A stretch of DNA of 7,046 bases from Verrucomicrobiia bacterium (GTDB taxonomy: Bacteria; Verrucomicrobiota; Verrucomicrobiia; Opitutales; Opitutaceae), in the NCBI GenBank assembly GCA_030424825.1, contig JAUHWE010000241.1:1-7046 (forward strand). The letters run 5' to 3'. Position 1 is the stretch's first letter; every line of letters starts with the position of its first letter. Position numbers and translations under genes: made by a program. The notes under the pieces are model-generated. The model saw nothing but the letters and a program-made list of their open reading frames with translations. It was not told the DNA's origin and made no database searches. Shown piece by piece: positions 1 to 6,289 of the stretch.

Positions 1-10
1 GAACTCGAGT

Positions 11-883
11 CTAGCGGAGTGAGTCTTTTCGGTCTTGAAGCGCCTCGATTTCCTCCTTCGTGTACTTTTTCAGTCCGCGTGAAAGGCTTGTCGCGATCGG
101 TCTGCCGTCCTCGCAAAACAAGAATAGCTCGCACACTGCGTTCTCCGTCCGAAAAGGCTTCAAGGACATTCGAAGTTTAAACGCCTCAACCGTGTTCGCT
201 CTCAGCGTCCCCAAATAGCCCACAACCACCTGGGAGTTACCTCCAACCGTGGAATCACCCTTATCACTACCCGCTCCAACGGCCACGGCAACATAGGCGT
301 TTTCGTAGTCAAGATTGGGCAAGAATTCGAGATCAAGGTGGATGGTGTCTTTGATTTTCTCGACTTCGAATATCAGGTTCTGGGTTTCATCCTCCAGATC
401 TTCCTGATACTCTCGGTTTTCGCGTTCAAGCTCCTCAACTTGATCGTAGTAGTCATTACGCCTTTGACGACTCTGCGAAATCGCATCTGGAATAACGGAA
501 ATCTGTGTATCCGTACCCCAATCGTGCCGCATCATCTCCGACATTGCTCGCGCTTCAAGAGCGGCAGGAATCGTAGAACTTAGGCTGAACTCGAAACGGT
601 TCACCTCAACCATCGAATAAGAAAGCATCGGCTTAAGCCGCATAAGAATCTGGGAGCTCTGGCTCACTTTGCGAGTTCCCGTCCCTTTATCGATAATGAT
701 ATGCCGCTTACTTATGGAATGAACGGGGTAGTTACCCCTTCCCTGTTTGGCGCTCAATTCACCTCCAATAAACAAATAGACGGATTCCGAATCCAAACGC
801 TCTGCCTCTTCGTCGACTGGCTGAGCAATCAACGGAGGGGAGGCAAACGCAATCGCTGCCATTAGCTGTGACAGGGCTTTCAC
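11..883 (-). CDS. Unrecognised exported protein with a central coiled coil
   Basis: I do not recognise this 290-residue protein as a named family. Residues 1-20 look like a signal peptide: a Lys at position 2, a hydrophobic Ala/Ile/Leu core, and likely cleavage after the LIA near residue 20, so it should be periplasmic or outer-membrane associated. Residues about 136-182 are rich in Glu, Arg, Gln and Asn with heptad-like hydrophobics (VEELERENREYQEDLEDE) and probably form a coiled coil. The flanking parts (about 31-100 and 184-270) look beta-rich. Two cysteines at 251 and 257 could form a disulfide. The C-terminal 20 residues are highly charged. The start is GTG, with AGGA six bases upstream. 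An in-frame ATG at residue 8 would remove the only N-terminal positive charge of the signal peptide, so I prefer GTG. It lies downstream of a terminator and so is probably transcribed alone. A beta-coil-beta shape would fit a scaffold or envelope protein, but that is only inference. Confidence 0.75.
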   Translation of the reverse strand: MKALSQLMAAIAFASPPLIAQPVDEEAERLDSESVYLFIGGELSAKQGRGNYPVHSISKRHIIIDKGTGTRKVSQSSQILMRLKPMLSYSMVEVNRFEFSLSSTIPAALEARAMSEMMRHDWGTDTQISVIPDAISQSRQRRNDYYDQVEELERENREYQEDLEDETQNLIFEVEKIKDTIHLDLEFLPNLDYENAYVAVAVGAGSDKGDSTVGGNSQVVVGYLGTLRANTVEAFKLRMSLKPFRTENAVCELFLFCEDGRPIATSLSRGLKKYTKEEIEALQDRKDSLR

Positions 884-895
884 AATGGGTCCTGT

Positions 896-923
896 ACTAT
901 AGCACGATTTGGAGATTTGTCAT
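896..923 (-). promoter_or_regulatory. Candidate sigma-70 promoter for the coiled-coil protein gene
   Basis: Read on the minus strand, ATGACA (918-923) is separated by 16 bases from TATAGT (896-901). Each hexamer matches the sigma-70 consensus at five of six positions. It sits between the terminator at 952-981 and the GTG start at 883, where the gene needs a promoter. The predicted transcript would start near 889, leaving a leader of only about six bases and cutting into the AGGA at 890-893. The site or the start codon may therefore be slightly different from what I propose. Confidence 0.4.
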
Positions 924-951
924 GCTTTTTGGGGAAACGGTGCAACCGGAC

Positions 952-981
952 AAAAAAAGGGAGGTCCGTAGACCCCCCTTT
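952..981 (-). terminator. Rho-independent terminator of the DUF2911 gene, UNCG-type loop
   Basis: Read on the minus strand, an 11-bp stem (arms 971-981 and 956-966, one G-U wobble) closes on the loop UACG. The loop is flanked by C and G, giving the very stable cUNCGg tetraloop. It is followed by seven uridines (958 down to 952), the first three of which also lie in the stem. It begins about 25 bases after the stop codon of the DUF2911 gene. The other strand has no U-tract, so termination should be one-directional. It separates the DUF2911 gene from the coiled-coil gene downstream. Confidence 0.88.
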
Positions 982-1005
982 GAAAAGCGTTTACTCTACC
1001 CTTTC

Positions 1006-1542
1006 CTATTTCACCGTTATGGGTACCGCCGCCCATTTGACTCCCCAGCGAAGATTCAGGTGAGCTCTTTCATTGGATAGCGTATCAAAATCGATCGTGA
1101 ACCATTCGTATTCAGGACCCTCCTTTAGCGGTACGGATATGCGAGCGACATCTTGAGATTCGTCGTATTGGGTTCCCCACGACATTTTAGAGTTAATGAT
1201 AATGGTAAGTGAATTGCCTTCCGGCAGTGTGTAGAGTGAATAGGTGCCGGCAGGGATGGCCGCATCTCCCACCATTACATCTCCAGAAAAAGTGATGGCA
1301 GTAGACTCGTTTGCTCCGGTGCGCCACACTTTCCCCGCAGGGACCATGTCTTCGAGCTTGCGTCCTTTTAAACCGGGACGGCCATAGGTCACCGAAACCT
1401 CTGTGGTGCCAATTGTCTGGCTAATGGCGGCATTCGGGCTAGGCCGCGCCTTCTTGTCACCCCGTGCTTGAGCAAAGGCGATCGAATTAGCAGCGGTCAT
1501 CGCTGCGAGAGAAATTAAAGCGATTCGAAAAAGTTTTTTCAT
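1006..1542 (-). CDS. Exported DUF2911 domain protein
   Basis: This 178-residue protein of unknown function belongs to the DUF2911 family, common in Bacteroidota, Verrucomicrobiota and other environmental bacteria. Recognisable blocks are VTYGRPGLKGRKL (51-63), VWRTGANESTAITFS (72-86), IPAGTYSLYTLP (96-107) and WGTQYDESQDVARISV (122-137). The N-terminus (MKKLFRIAL, then a hydrophobic stretch to AFA at 22-24) is a classic signal peptide, with cleavage predicted before Gln25, so the mature protein is periplasmic or secreted. After cleavage it is essentially a single DUF2911 domain. The ATG start has no clear Shine-Dalgarno sequence. The gene is followed by a strong terminator and preceded by 146 bases of non-coding DNA. 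A weak promoter-like pair (TTGCTG, 18 bases, CATTAT) lies about 60-90 bases upstream. The family assignment is solid, but its biochemical role is unknown and the neighbours do not reveal it. Confidence 0.93.
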   Translation of the reverse strand: MKKLFRIALISLAAMTAANSIAFAQARGDKKARPSPNAAISQTIGTTEVSVTYGRPGLKGRKLEDMVPAGKVWRTGANESTAITFSGDVMVGDAAIPAGTYSLYTLPEGNSLTIIINSKMSWGTQYDESQDVARISVPLKEGPEYEWFTIDFDTLSNERAHLNLRWGVKWAAVPITVK

Positions 1543-1688
1543 AGCAAGTTAGGTTAAAAGGTAAGGAAGGGGCTTGCCCCGCTTCTGTGGCAATCGGAAC
1601 ATAATGGCCAAAGACGGATGCGATCAGCAAGCGGAATCGTCATGGAGAAATTTGCAGGAACCGAACGAAGCGCGCAATCTGGATTCCC

Positions 1689-2144
1689 CTACTTTCCAAC
1701 CAGCTTTCGCCATTCGGCATCCGCTTGATCGACCAGCGAGGCTTCAGGGGCCTTGGCGATCTTCCGGTTCCATTTCTTTAAGGTATCCCCCCAAAAGCCA
1801 TTGTAGAAAAGGAATAGCCTTCCCCCCACCAGCTTGTAGCTTAACGGGTCGACTTCCACCTTGTCACCCTCCAGCATGGCGTAAGCGCACCAGCCACCAT
1901 ACGCGGGCGTATAAGCATCTGGATTCGACATGAACAAATCGCGATTGGATTCCGAAGCGAAGCGATAAACGACTCCTGCATGATCGTGACTCAGGCCAGC
2001 CTTCCCTTCTTGCGGCATTCCCTCGAAATAGCTTACCGGATCGTAGCCCGACAATGCCTCCAGATTGGGAAGGCCGCTTCGTTCAGCGAAAACGGGGGCA
2101 AGGGCGGAGAAAGAGAACAGGATAAGGAAAACGTGAGTACGCAT
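1689..2144 (-). CDS. Exported YHS domain-containing protein (Cys form)
   Basis: The 151-residue product has a near-ideal signal peptide (MRTHVFLILFSFSALAPVFA, cleavage before Glu21) followed by one YHS domain. Visible motifs are LSGYDPVSYF (31-40), VVYRFASESNRDLF (58-71), YTPAYGGWCAYAM (78-90), VDPLSYKLVGGRLFLFYN (98-115) and a closing KKWNRKI (123-129). This arrangement matches the exported 'YHS domain-containing (seleno)protein' group. Some members of that group carry selenocysteine in the GGxCAYA motif, whereas here Cys86 (TGC) is used. YHS domains are associated with metal binding in other proteins, so a periplasmic metal or redox role is plausible but unproven. I chose the ATG at 2144 because it gives a compact signal peptide. 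A TTG at 2162, in frame and six codons upstream, has AGGA (2170-2173) seven bases before it and is a real alternative. The gene starts 75 bp after the epimerase stop codon on the same strand, so read-through from the epimerase is possible. Confidence 0.9.
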   Translation of the reverse strand: MRTHVFLILFSFSALAPVFAERSGLPNLEALSGYDPVSYFEGMPQEGKAGLSHDHAGVVYRFASESNRDLFMSNPDAYTPAYGGWCAYAMLEGDKVEVDPLSYKLVGGRLFLFYNGFWGDTLKKWNRKIAKAPEASLVDQADAEWRKLVGK

Positions 2145-2219
2145 AATGAGAAGACGTTCCAAACCGCGATCCTATTCCCAAAACCTGACTCAATCCTCGA
2201 GAAACGAGGTATCGACAGC

Positions 2220-3233
2220 CTAGCGAACTCCAAAACGATAGACCGTGGTCGATCGGTAGGACTGGCCCGGATTCAGTCGCGTACTGGGGAAGTTCGGCTG
2301 GTTAGGCGAATCCGGAAAATGCTGTGCTTCCAGACAAAACCCATTTCGGAATCGATAACGGGCACCCTCCTTGCCAACAAGGGATCCGTCCAGGAAATTG
2401 CCCGTGTAGAACTGGACTCCGGGCTCGGTTGTGAGGACTTCGAGAGTCCGTCCCGAATCGGGTTCGCATACCGCAGCCGCCAATTCCAATGCGCCGGGCT
2501 CGGTTTTGCTCAGAACGTAATTGTGATCGTATCCACGGGCCCGTTTCAACTGTTCATCGGGATCTTCAATGCGTTCGCCGATCTTGACGCTCTCTCTAAA
2601 ATCAAAGGGGGTTCCTTCGACATCAGCGAATTGGCCTGTGGGTATCAGGTTTTCGTCGACCGGTGTGTAAGAACTAGCGTTAATCCTTACTTCATGGTCT
2701 AGGTTCTGACCCGACGCATGCCCGGCAAGATTGAAGTAGGAATGCTGGGTCAGATTGACGACAGTCGGGGCGTCAGTCGTCGCACTGTATTCAATTATCC
2801 ATTCATTTTGATCCGTCAGTTTGTAGGTAACGCCCACATCGAGATTCCCCGGGTACCCCTCTTCTCCATCCGGGCTTAAATAACGCAGCCTGAGCCCCGT
2901 AAATCCATCTCCCGAGATGGGCTCGGACTGCCACACAACCTTGTCAAACGCCCGAATCCCTCCGTGGAGGTGATTCTCTCCGTTGTTTCGGGCCAAGGTG
3001 TATTCTTTTCCATCAATGCTAAACTTCCCTTTGGCGATGCGATTCCCATAGCGCCCCACAAGCGCCCCCAAATAAGGCGAATCCTCTCCGTAGGCGCTCG
3101 CCGCATCGAATCCCAAAACCACATCTGAGAACGCGCCATCCCGATCGGGGACATGCAGCTCCATGACTATTCCGCCATAATCGGTCACTCGCATCCATAT
3201 CCCGTTCTTATTCTCTAACCTGAACTCGTTCAT
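2220..3233 (-). CDS. galM: Aldose 1-epimerase (mutarotase)
   Basis: The 337-residue product is a full-length galactose mutarotase, the enzyme that interconverts the alpha and beta anomers of aldoses such as galactose and glucose. The active-site residues of the GalM family are all visible. Arg65 is in GNRIAKG, His90 in ENHLHGG, His164 in LTQHSYFNLAG, Asp236 in YDHNYVL, and the catalytic base Glu302 in LEAQHFPDSPNQPNFP. Their spacing closely follows that of the well-studied Lactococcus enzyme (71/96/170/243/304). His90 and His164 position the sugar and act as acid. There is no signal peptide, so it should be cytoplasmic, although some family members are exported. ATG is the natural start and Shine-Dalgarno complementarity is weak. 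It is divergently transcribed from the sulfatase gene across 159 bp, which fits a shared role in sugar use, but no galK, galT or transporter is present here to settle the substrate. Confidence 0.95.
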   Translation of the reverse strand: MNEFRLENKNGIWMRVTDYGGIVMELHVPDRDGAFSDVVLGFDAASAYGEDSPYLGALVGRYGNRIAKGKFSIDGKEYTLARNNGENHLHGGIRAFDKVVWQSEPISGDGFTGLRLRYLSPDGEEGYPGNLDVGVTYKLTDQNEWIIEYSATTDAPTVVNLTQHSYFNLAGHASGQNLDHEVRINASSYTPVDENLIPTGQFADVEGTPFDFRESVKIGERIEDPDEQLKRARGYDHNYVLSKTEPGALELAAAVCEPDSGRTLEVLTTEPGVQFYTGNFLDGSLVGKEGARYRFRNGFCLEAQHFPDSPNQPNFPSTRLNPGQSYRSTTVYRFGVR

Positions 3234-3267
3234 AGACTCGACAGAGCAAATTAAGAGACCCCTGTTC

Positions 3268-3327
3268 GGTCAAGCATGCATATAATGCCCACCTGGAAGT
3301 TCACGAGACCGATTCAGGAGCTTGACC
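3268..3327. promoter_or_regulatory. Divergent control region with 8-bp inverted repeat and TATAAT
   Basis: Inside the 159-bp region between the divergent epimerase and sulfatase genes, GGTCAAGC (3268-3275) and GCTTGACC (3320-3327) are perfect inverted copies 44 bases apart. A perfect TATAAT (3281-3286, plus strand) lies between them, but no good -35 element is found 15-19 bases upstream. The arms could be operator half-sites for a regulator controlling both genes. An 8-bp inverted pair in a region this size is not rare by chance, so this is a weak call. Confidence 0.25.
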
Positions 3328-3392
3328 TCTCCCCGCATTAGTCAAAAACCTTTATTTCAATTTCAAGACCAACCACCGCCCTAGAAAAACTT

Positions 3393-4829
3393 GTGCCAAA
3401 ATCTAATTTTCTCCTGATCCTTTCAGACGAACATCAGAAGCACGTTGCTGGATGCTATGGCAATCCCCAGAACGTCACTCCAAACTTGGACGCGTTGGCA
3501 GCCCGAGGGACCCTTTTCTCACGAGCCTATACCACATGTCCCATTTGCGTACCCGCCAGGGCTTCCTTGGCAACCGGCAAATACGTCCATGAAATCGGGA
3601 ATTGGGACAACGCCTTCCCCTACGATGGAAGCGAACGCTCCTGGCATCACGAGGTCCGCGATGCGGGATTGACGGTCGACTTAATCGGGAAACTCCATTT
3701 CCGGAGCGAAGATGACGACAATGGGTTTTCCCGCGAAATCCAGCCCTTGCATGTCGTAGGCGGAATCGGAGACCCTCTGGGATGCCTCCGAGACAACCCC
3801 GTCCTTCGAACTCGACGCGGAGGCATCAACTCTGCTGGCGAAGGTGACAGCACCTACCAGCAGTATGACATCAAGAACGCAGATGAGGCCATTCAATGGC
3901 TAGAACAGCATCATGAAGACGAGCAACCGTGGACACTGTTCCTTTCCTTTGTTTGCCCTCATCCCCCTTACAAAGTCAAAAAGGAGTACCTAGACAAATT
4001 TGATCCCGAAGCGCTTCCCCGTCCACCGCAATGGAAGCAAGAAGACTGGCCCATGCATCCTCACTACACCTACATGCGGAAATACTTTGATGCGGCGGAA
4101 CAGCACACCGATGCCCAGATTAAAAACCTGATACACGCCTACTATGGTCTTACCCACTTTCTAGACGACCAGCTGGGACGCGTCCTGAATCAACTGGAAG
4201 CCCTGGGCCTTTCCGACAATACCCACGTATTGTATTCAACCGATCATGGCGAATGCCTATCCGCGCGCGGCTTTTTCGGCAAGTTTACCCACTACGAGGA
4301 ATCCGGCGGAGTTCCCATGATATTGGCCGGCCCTCGCGTACCCAAAGGCAAGACCTGCGATACGCCAGTATCCCTTCTGGATGTACACGCTACTGTTTAT
4401 GATGGACTGGGATTGGAAAGTCCAACGCATCGAAATGCTCAATCGCTCATAGAACTAGCGAACCTGCCCGAACAGCAACGCAGCGTTTTTGGTGAGTATC
4501 ATGCTTTGAATAGCGAGAATGGTTCATTCCTGTTAACTGATAATCGATTTAAGCTGATCTACCATGCCAACCAATCGCCGCAATTGTTCGATCTCAAAGA
4601 AGATCCCGACGAATTAACGGACTTGTCGTCAAACGAGACATACAAACCGGACCTCGATCGTTTGATTGGCGAACTACGTTCCATTTGCGACCCCGAGCAA
4701 GTGGATGCCCAAGCGAAGGCGGATCAAAAAGCGTTGGTGGAAAGACATGGTGGAAGCGAAAAACTGAGAGCACGCGGCTTCTTCGAAAACTCTCCCGTGC
4801 CTGGCGAAGCGCCTGCATTCAAAAGTTAA
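3393..4829 (+). CDS. Sulfatase family hydrolase, predicted cytoplasmic
   Basis: The 478-residue protein is a type I (formylglycine-dependent) sulfatase of the alkaline phosphatase superfamily. Cys52 in CVPARASLATG is the CxPxR signature that a formylglycine-generating enzyme would convert to the catalytic aldehyde. Arg56 is the conserved partner. Metal and substrate residues follow the family pattern: Asp12-Glu13 (ILSDEHQ), Lys100 and His102 (GKLHF), His190 (CPHPPY), Asp284-His285 (STDHGE) and Lys297 (FFGKFTHYEE). There is no signal peptide: the GTG start leads directly into the first beta strand, and no further start lies upstream before an in-frame stop at 3339. It should therefore act in the cytoplasm on a small imported sulfate ester, as choline sulfatases do, rather than on an intact extracellular polysaccharide. 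No typical Shine-Dalgarno sequence is seen. The natural substrate cannot be read from the sequence, and neither a sulfatase-maturing enzyme nor a transporter is in the window. Confidence 0.95.
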   Translation: MPKSNFLLILSDEHQKHVAGCYGNPQNVTPNLDALAARGTLFSRAYTTCPICVPARASLATGKYVHEIGNWDNAFPYDGSERSWHHEVRDAGLTVDLIGKLHFRSEDDDNGFSREIQPLHVVGGIGDPLGCLRDNPVLRTRRGGINSAGEGDSTYQQYDIKNADEAIQWLEQHHEDEQPWTLFLSFVCPHPPYKVKKEYLDKFDPEALPRPPQWKQEDWPMHPHYTYMRKYFDAAEQHTDAQIKNLIHAYYGLTHFLDDQLGRVLNQLEALGLSDNTHVLYSTDHGECLSARGFFGKFTHYEESGGVPMILAGPRVPKGKTCDTPVSLLDVHATVYDGLGLESPTHRNAQSLIELANLPEQQRSVFGEYHALNSENGSFLLTDNRFKLIYHANQSPQLFDLKEDPDELTDLSSNETYKPDLDRLIGELRSICDPEQVDAQAKADQKALVERHGGSEKLRARGFFENSPVPGEAPAFKS

Positions 4830-4855
4830 CCCGGTCGCACAAGCATATCCAGTCC

Positions 4856-5266
4856 CTAGAAATGCTTACCCAGCGGAACCGACTCTGGGGCGGCTACCAG
4901 TGACTCGCTTTCTTTGGCGGCAGATTGCTTTTCTCTAGGCAGCATTCCAATCGGCGGCTTTCCGCCATGATTGGGTTCCCCTTTTTCGTTAATGGGAAAT
5001 TGTTCCTGCATTCGGACCAGCCGTGCCAGAACTTTTCCTAGCTTTGGGTTTAGGTTCGCTATAGTTTCACTCTCATTCATAATGTTTTCTTCTTGATACG
5101 CCGGCTGGGCGACGCAAATCGGAACAGCCACGGTCCGCTTGAAAGCGGCACTGCCTTTTTCCGGATTTGCAGATCTTGCGATCTCGGCATGGGCAACGGA
5201 GGATCCGATCACCAATGCGGTCGCCCAACAGGCGATGAAGCAAAAACGCGTCACATTTACGCCCAT
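4856..5266 (-). CDS. Unrecognised small, probably exported protein
   Basis: I do not recognise this 136-residue protein. From the ATG at 5266 the N-terminus reads as a signal peptide: Arg7, a hydrophobic core (FCFIACWATALVIGSS) and AHA, with cleavage predicted before Glu28. The mature part is only about 109 residues. It holds a possible short helix (NPKLGKVLARLVRMQEQF, 73-90), then a Pro/Gly-rich and Lys/Glu/Ser/Ala-rich tail with no sign of a folded enzyme. The frame stays open further upstream to 5365, but the extra residues spoil the signal peptide, so I set the start at 5266. A further internal ATG (residue 63, at 5080) would give a 74-residue cytoplasmic protein instead. It converges on the sulfatase with 26 bp between the stop codons. 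Its status as a gene rests on the signal peptide and the open frame. Confidence 0.55.
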   Translation of the reverse strand: MGVNVTRFCFIACWATALVIGSSVAHAEIARSANPEKGSAAFKRTVAVPICVAQPAYQEENIMNESETIANLNPKLGKVLARLVRMQEQFPINEKGEPNHGGKPPIGMLPREKQSAAKESESLVAAPESVPLGKHF

Positions 5267-5291
5267 AATAATAGCGATTGGATGACTGCGG

Positions 5292-5320
5292 TTTATAGTA
5301 GAACACATAACGATAATGAA
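5292..5320 (-). promoter_or_regulatory. Weak candidate promoter for the small exported protein
   Basis: On the minus strand, TATAAA (5292-5297, five of six matches) follows TTCATT (5315-5320, three of six) with a 17-base spacer. Transcription would begin near 5285, leaving about 19 bases before the ATG at 5266. A second weak option further upstream is TTGGCT, 17 bases, GATAAG, ending near 5336. Both are guesses from hexamer matching in an AT-rich stretch. Confidence 0.25.
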
Positions 5321-5434
5321 TAATAGTATGCCTGACCTTATCGTACAGACATACGGATCAGCCAAATGGGAAATTATTACCCTGATCCTTTCATAAGGTT
5401 TTCATACCGCTTTGGCAGACATTGGGAGAATGCG

Positions 5435-5470
5435 CCTAGGAGTATCCTGTTGACTCAGTATAATCCTAGG
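5435..5470. repeat. 13-bp imperfect inverted repeat capped by CCTAGG
   Basis: The left arm CCTAGGAGTATCC (5435-5447) and right arm GTATAATCCTAGG (5458-5470) are inverted copies matching at 11 of 13 positions, around a 10-base centre (5448-5457). It lies 55 bp beyond the hisA stop codon and about 170 bp upstream of the small exported gene. No U-run follows on either strand, so it is not a standard intrinsic terminator. It could be an operator, a stem-loop at the 3' end of the hisA transcript, or a remnant of a small repeat. In the rest of this 258-bp gene-free stretch (5267-5524) I see nothing else beyond weak promoter matches. Confidence 0.45.
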
Positions 5471-5524
5471 CACCCCCCATGAGCGCTTGTCCCTAGTGCC
5501 TGCGATTTCTCGGGAAGCCCCTCT

Positions 5525-6289
5525 TCAATTCCCACGAAAAGACCGCCAAGCCACCACATCGGCGTAAGAAACACTACCCCCAAAAATATCTAGGGCACTC
5601 CCGATAGTCAGGTCCACCCGACCTTGTCCCAACCGGTCAACGCGATCCAAATCTTCAATACTCCTCGCCCCCCCGGCATAAGTCGCCGGAATCGGGCTGG
5701 CATTCCCCAGAAGAGAAACCAATTCATCTTCGATCCCAGACATCCTTCCTTCGACATCGACTCCATGAACGAGAAACTCGTCACAGTATTCAGATAGACT
5801 AGACAGTGTCTCCTCGGAAACCTCCAGCCCAGTGTATTGGGTCCAGCGATCCGTGACCACCCAGTAGGATCCATCGCGCTTACGGCAGCTTAAGTCGAGA
5901 ACGAGACGTTCGGTCCCGACGCGCTTGACCAGCAATTTCAGTCGATCGAGATCGATCTTCCCTTTCGAAAATACGTAAGAGGTCACGATGACATGACTCG
6001 CTCCAGCGTCGAGGAAAGTGGATGCATTTTCCGGATTCACACCCCCTCCGTAGTGAAGGCCTCCGGGAAAAGCTTGAAGGGCCTGAAGCGCGGCCTTTTC
6101 GTTTCCCGGCCCCAGAGCGATTACGTGTCCTCCCGGGAGCTTGTCATTCCGATAGAGTTTCGCAAATTCCTGCGGCTCTTTTTCCGTCTCAAAATTTGTG
6201 AGAGCAGTTGAATCGTCGTCGGACAGCGAACCCCCTACTATTTGGACCACTCTACCGTTCTTTAGGTCTATGCACGGACGAAAACGCAT
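5525..6289 (-). CDS. hisA: ProFAR isomerase HisA, eukaryotic (HIS6) type
   Basis: The 254-residue enzyme catalyses the fourth step of histidine biosynthesis, the Amadori rearrangement of ProFAR to PRFAR, as a cytoplasmic (beta/alpha)8 barrel. Its sequence matches the plant/fungal HIS6 form rather than the usual bacterial HisA. Shared blocks include CIDLKNGRVVQIVGG (6-20), KLYRNDKLPGGHVIALGPGN (44-63), a single YGGGV (80-84), VLDLSCRKRDGSYWVV (130-145), EFLVHGVDVEG (171-181), YAGGARSIEDL (204-214) and VDLTIGSALDIFGG (225-238). Asp8 and Asp132 are the expected catalytic acid/base pair, and the barrel is complete for this type. The ATG abuts the TAG stop of the acyltransferase gene with no spacer, so translation is probably coupled. 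No other his gene is in the window, so the pathway genes appear scattered. The eukaryote-like form also occurs in some bacteria. The assignment is firm, and the transfer direction between domains is not visible here. Confidence 0.94.
   Translation of the reverse strand: MRFRPCIDLKNGRVVQIVGGSLSDDDSTALTNFETEKEPQEFAKLYRNDKLPGGHVIALGPGNEKAALQALQAFPGGLHYGGGVNPENASTFLDAGASHVIVTSYVFSKGKIDLDRLKLLVKRVGTERLVLDLSCRKRDGSYWVVTDRWTQYTGLEVSEETLSSLSEYCDEFLVHGVDVEGRMSGIEDELVSLLGNASPIPATYAGGARSIEDLDRVDRLGQGRVDLTIGSALDIFGGSVSYADVVAWRSFRGN

Noticed and set aside
1568..1583. GC-rich hairpin GGGGC/GCCCC between the YHS and DUF2911 genes
   Set aside because: The stem has only about four usable pairs with a four-base loop and no U-run after it, so it is not a credible terminator.
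2195..2209. CCTCG/CGAGG hairpin between the epimerase and YHS genes
   Set aside because: It has only five base pairs and no U-tract. It is too weak to call a terminator, so the two genes may still be co-transcribed.
1980..2702. Long plus-strand open frame (240 codons) opposite the YHS and epimerase genes
   Set aside because: It is antisense to two well-supported genes, spans their intergenic gap, and its translation shows no domain or sensible composition.
5450..5464. TTGACT and TATAAT close together on the plus strand
   Set aside because: Both hexamers are good matches, but they are only three bases apart, and no plus-strand gene follows.
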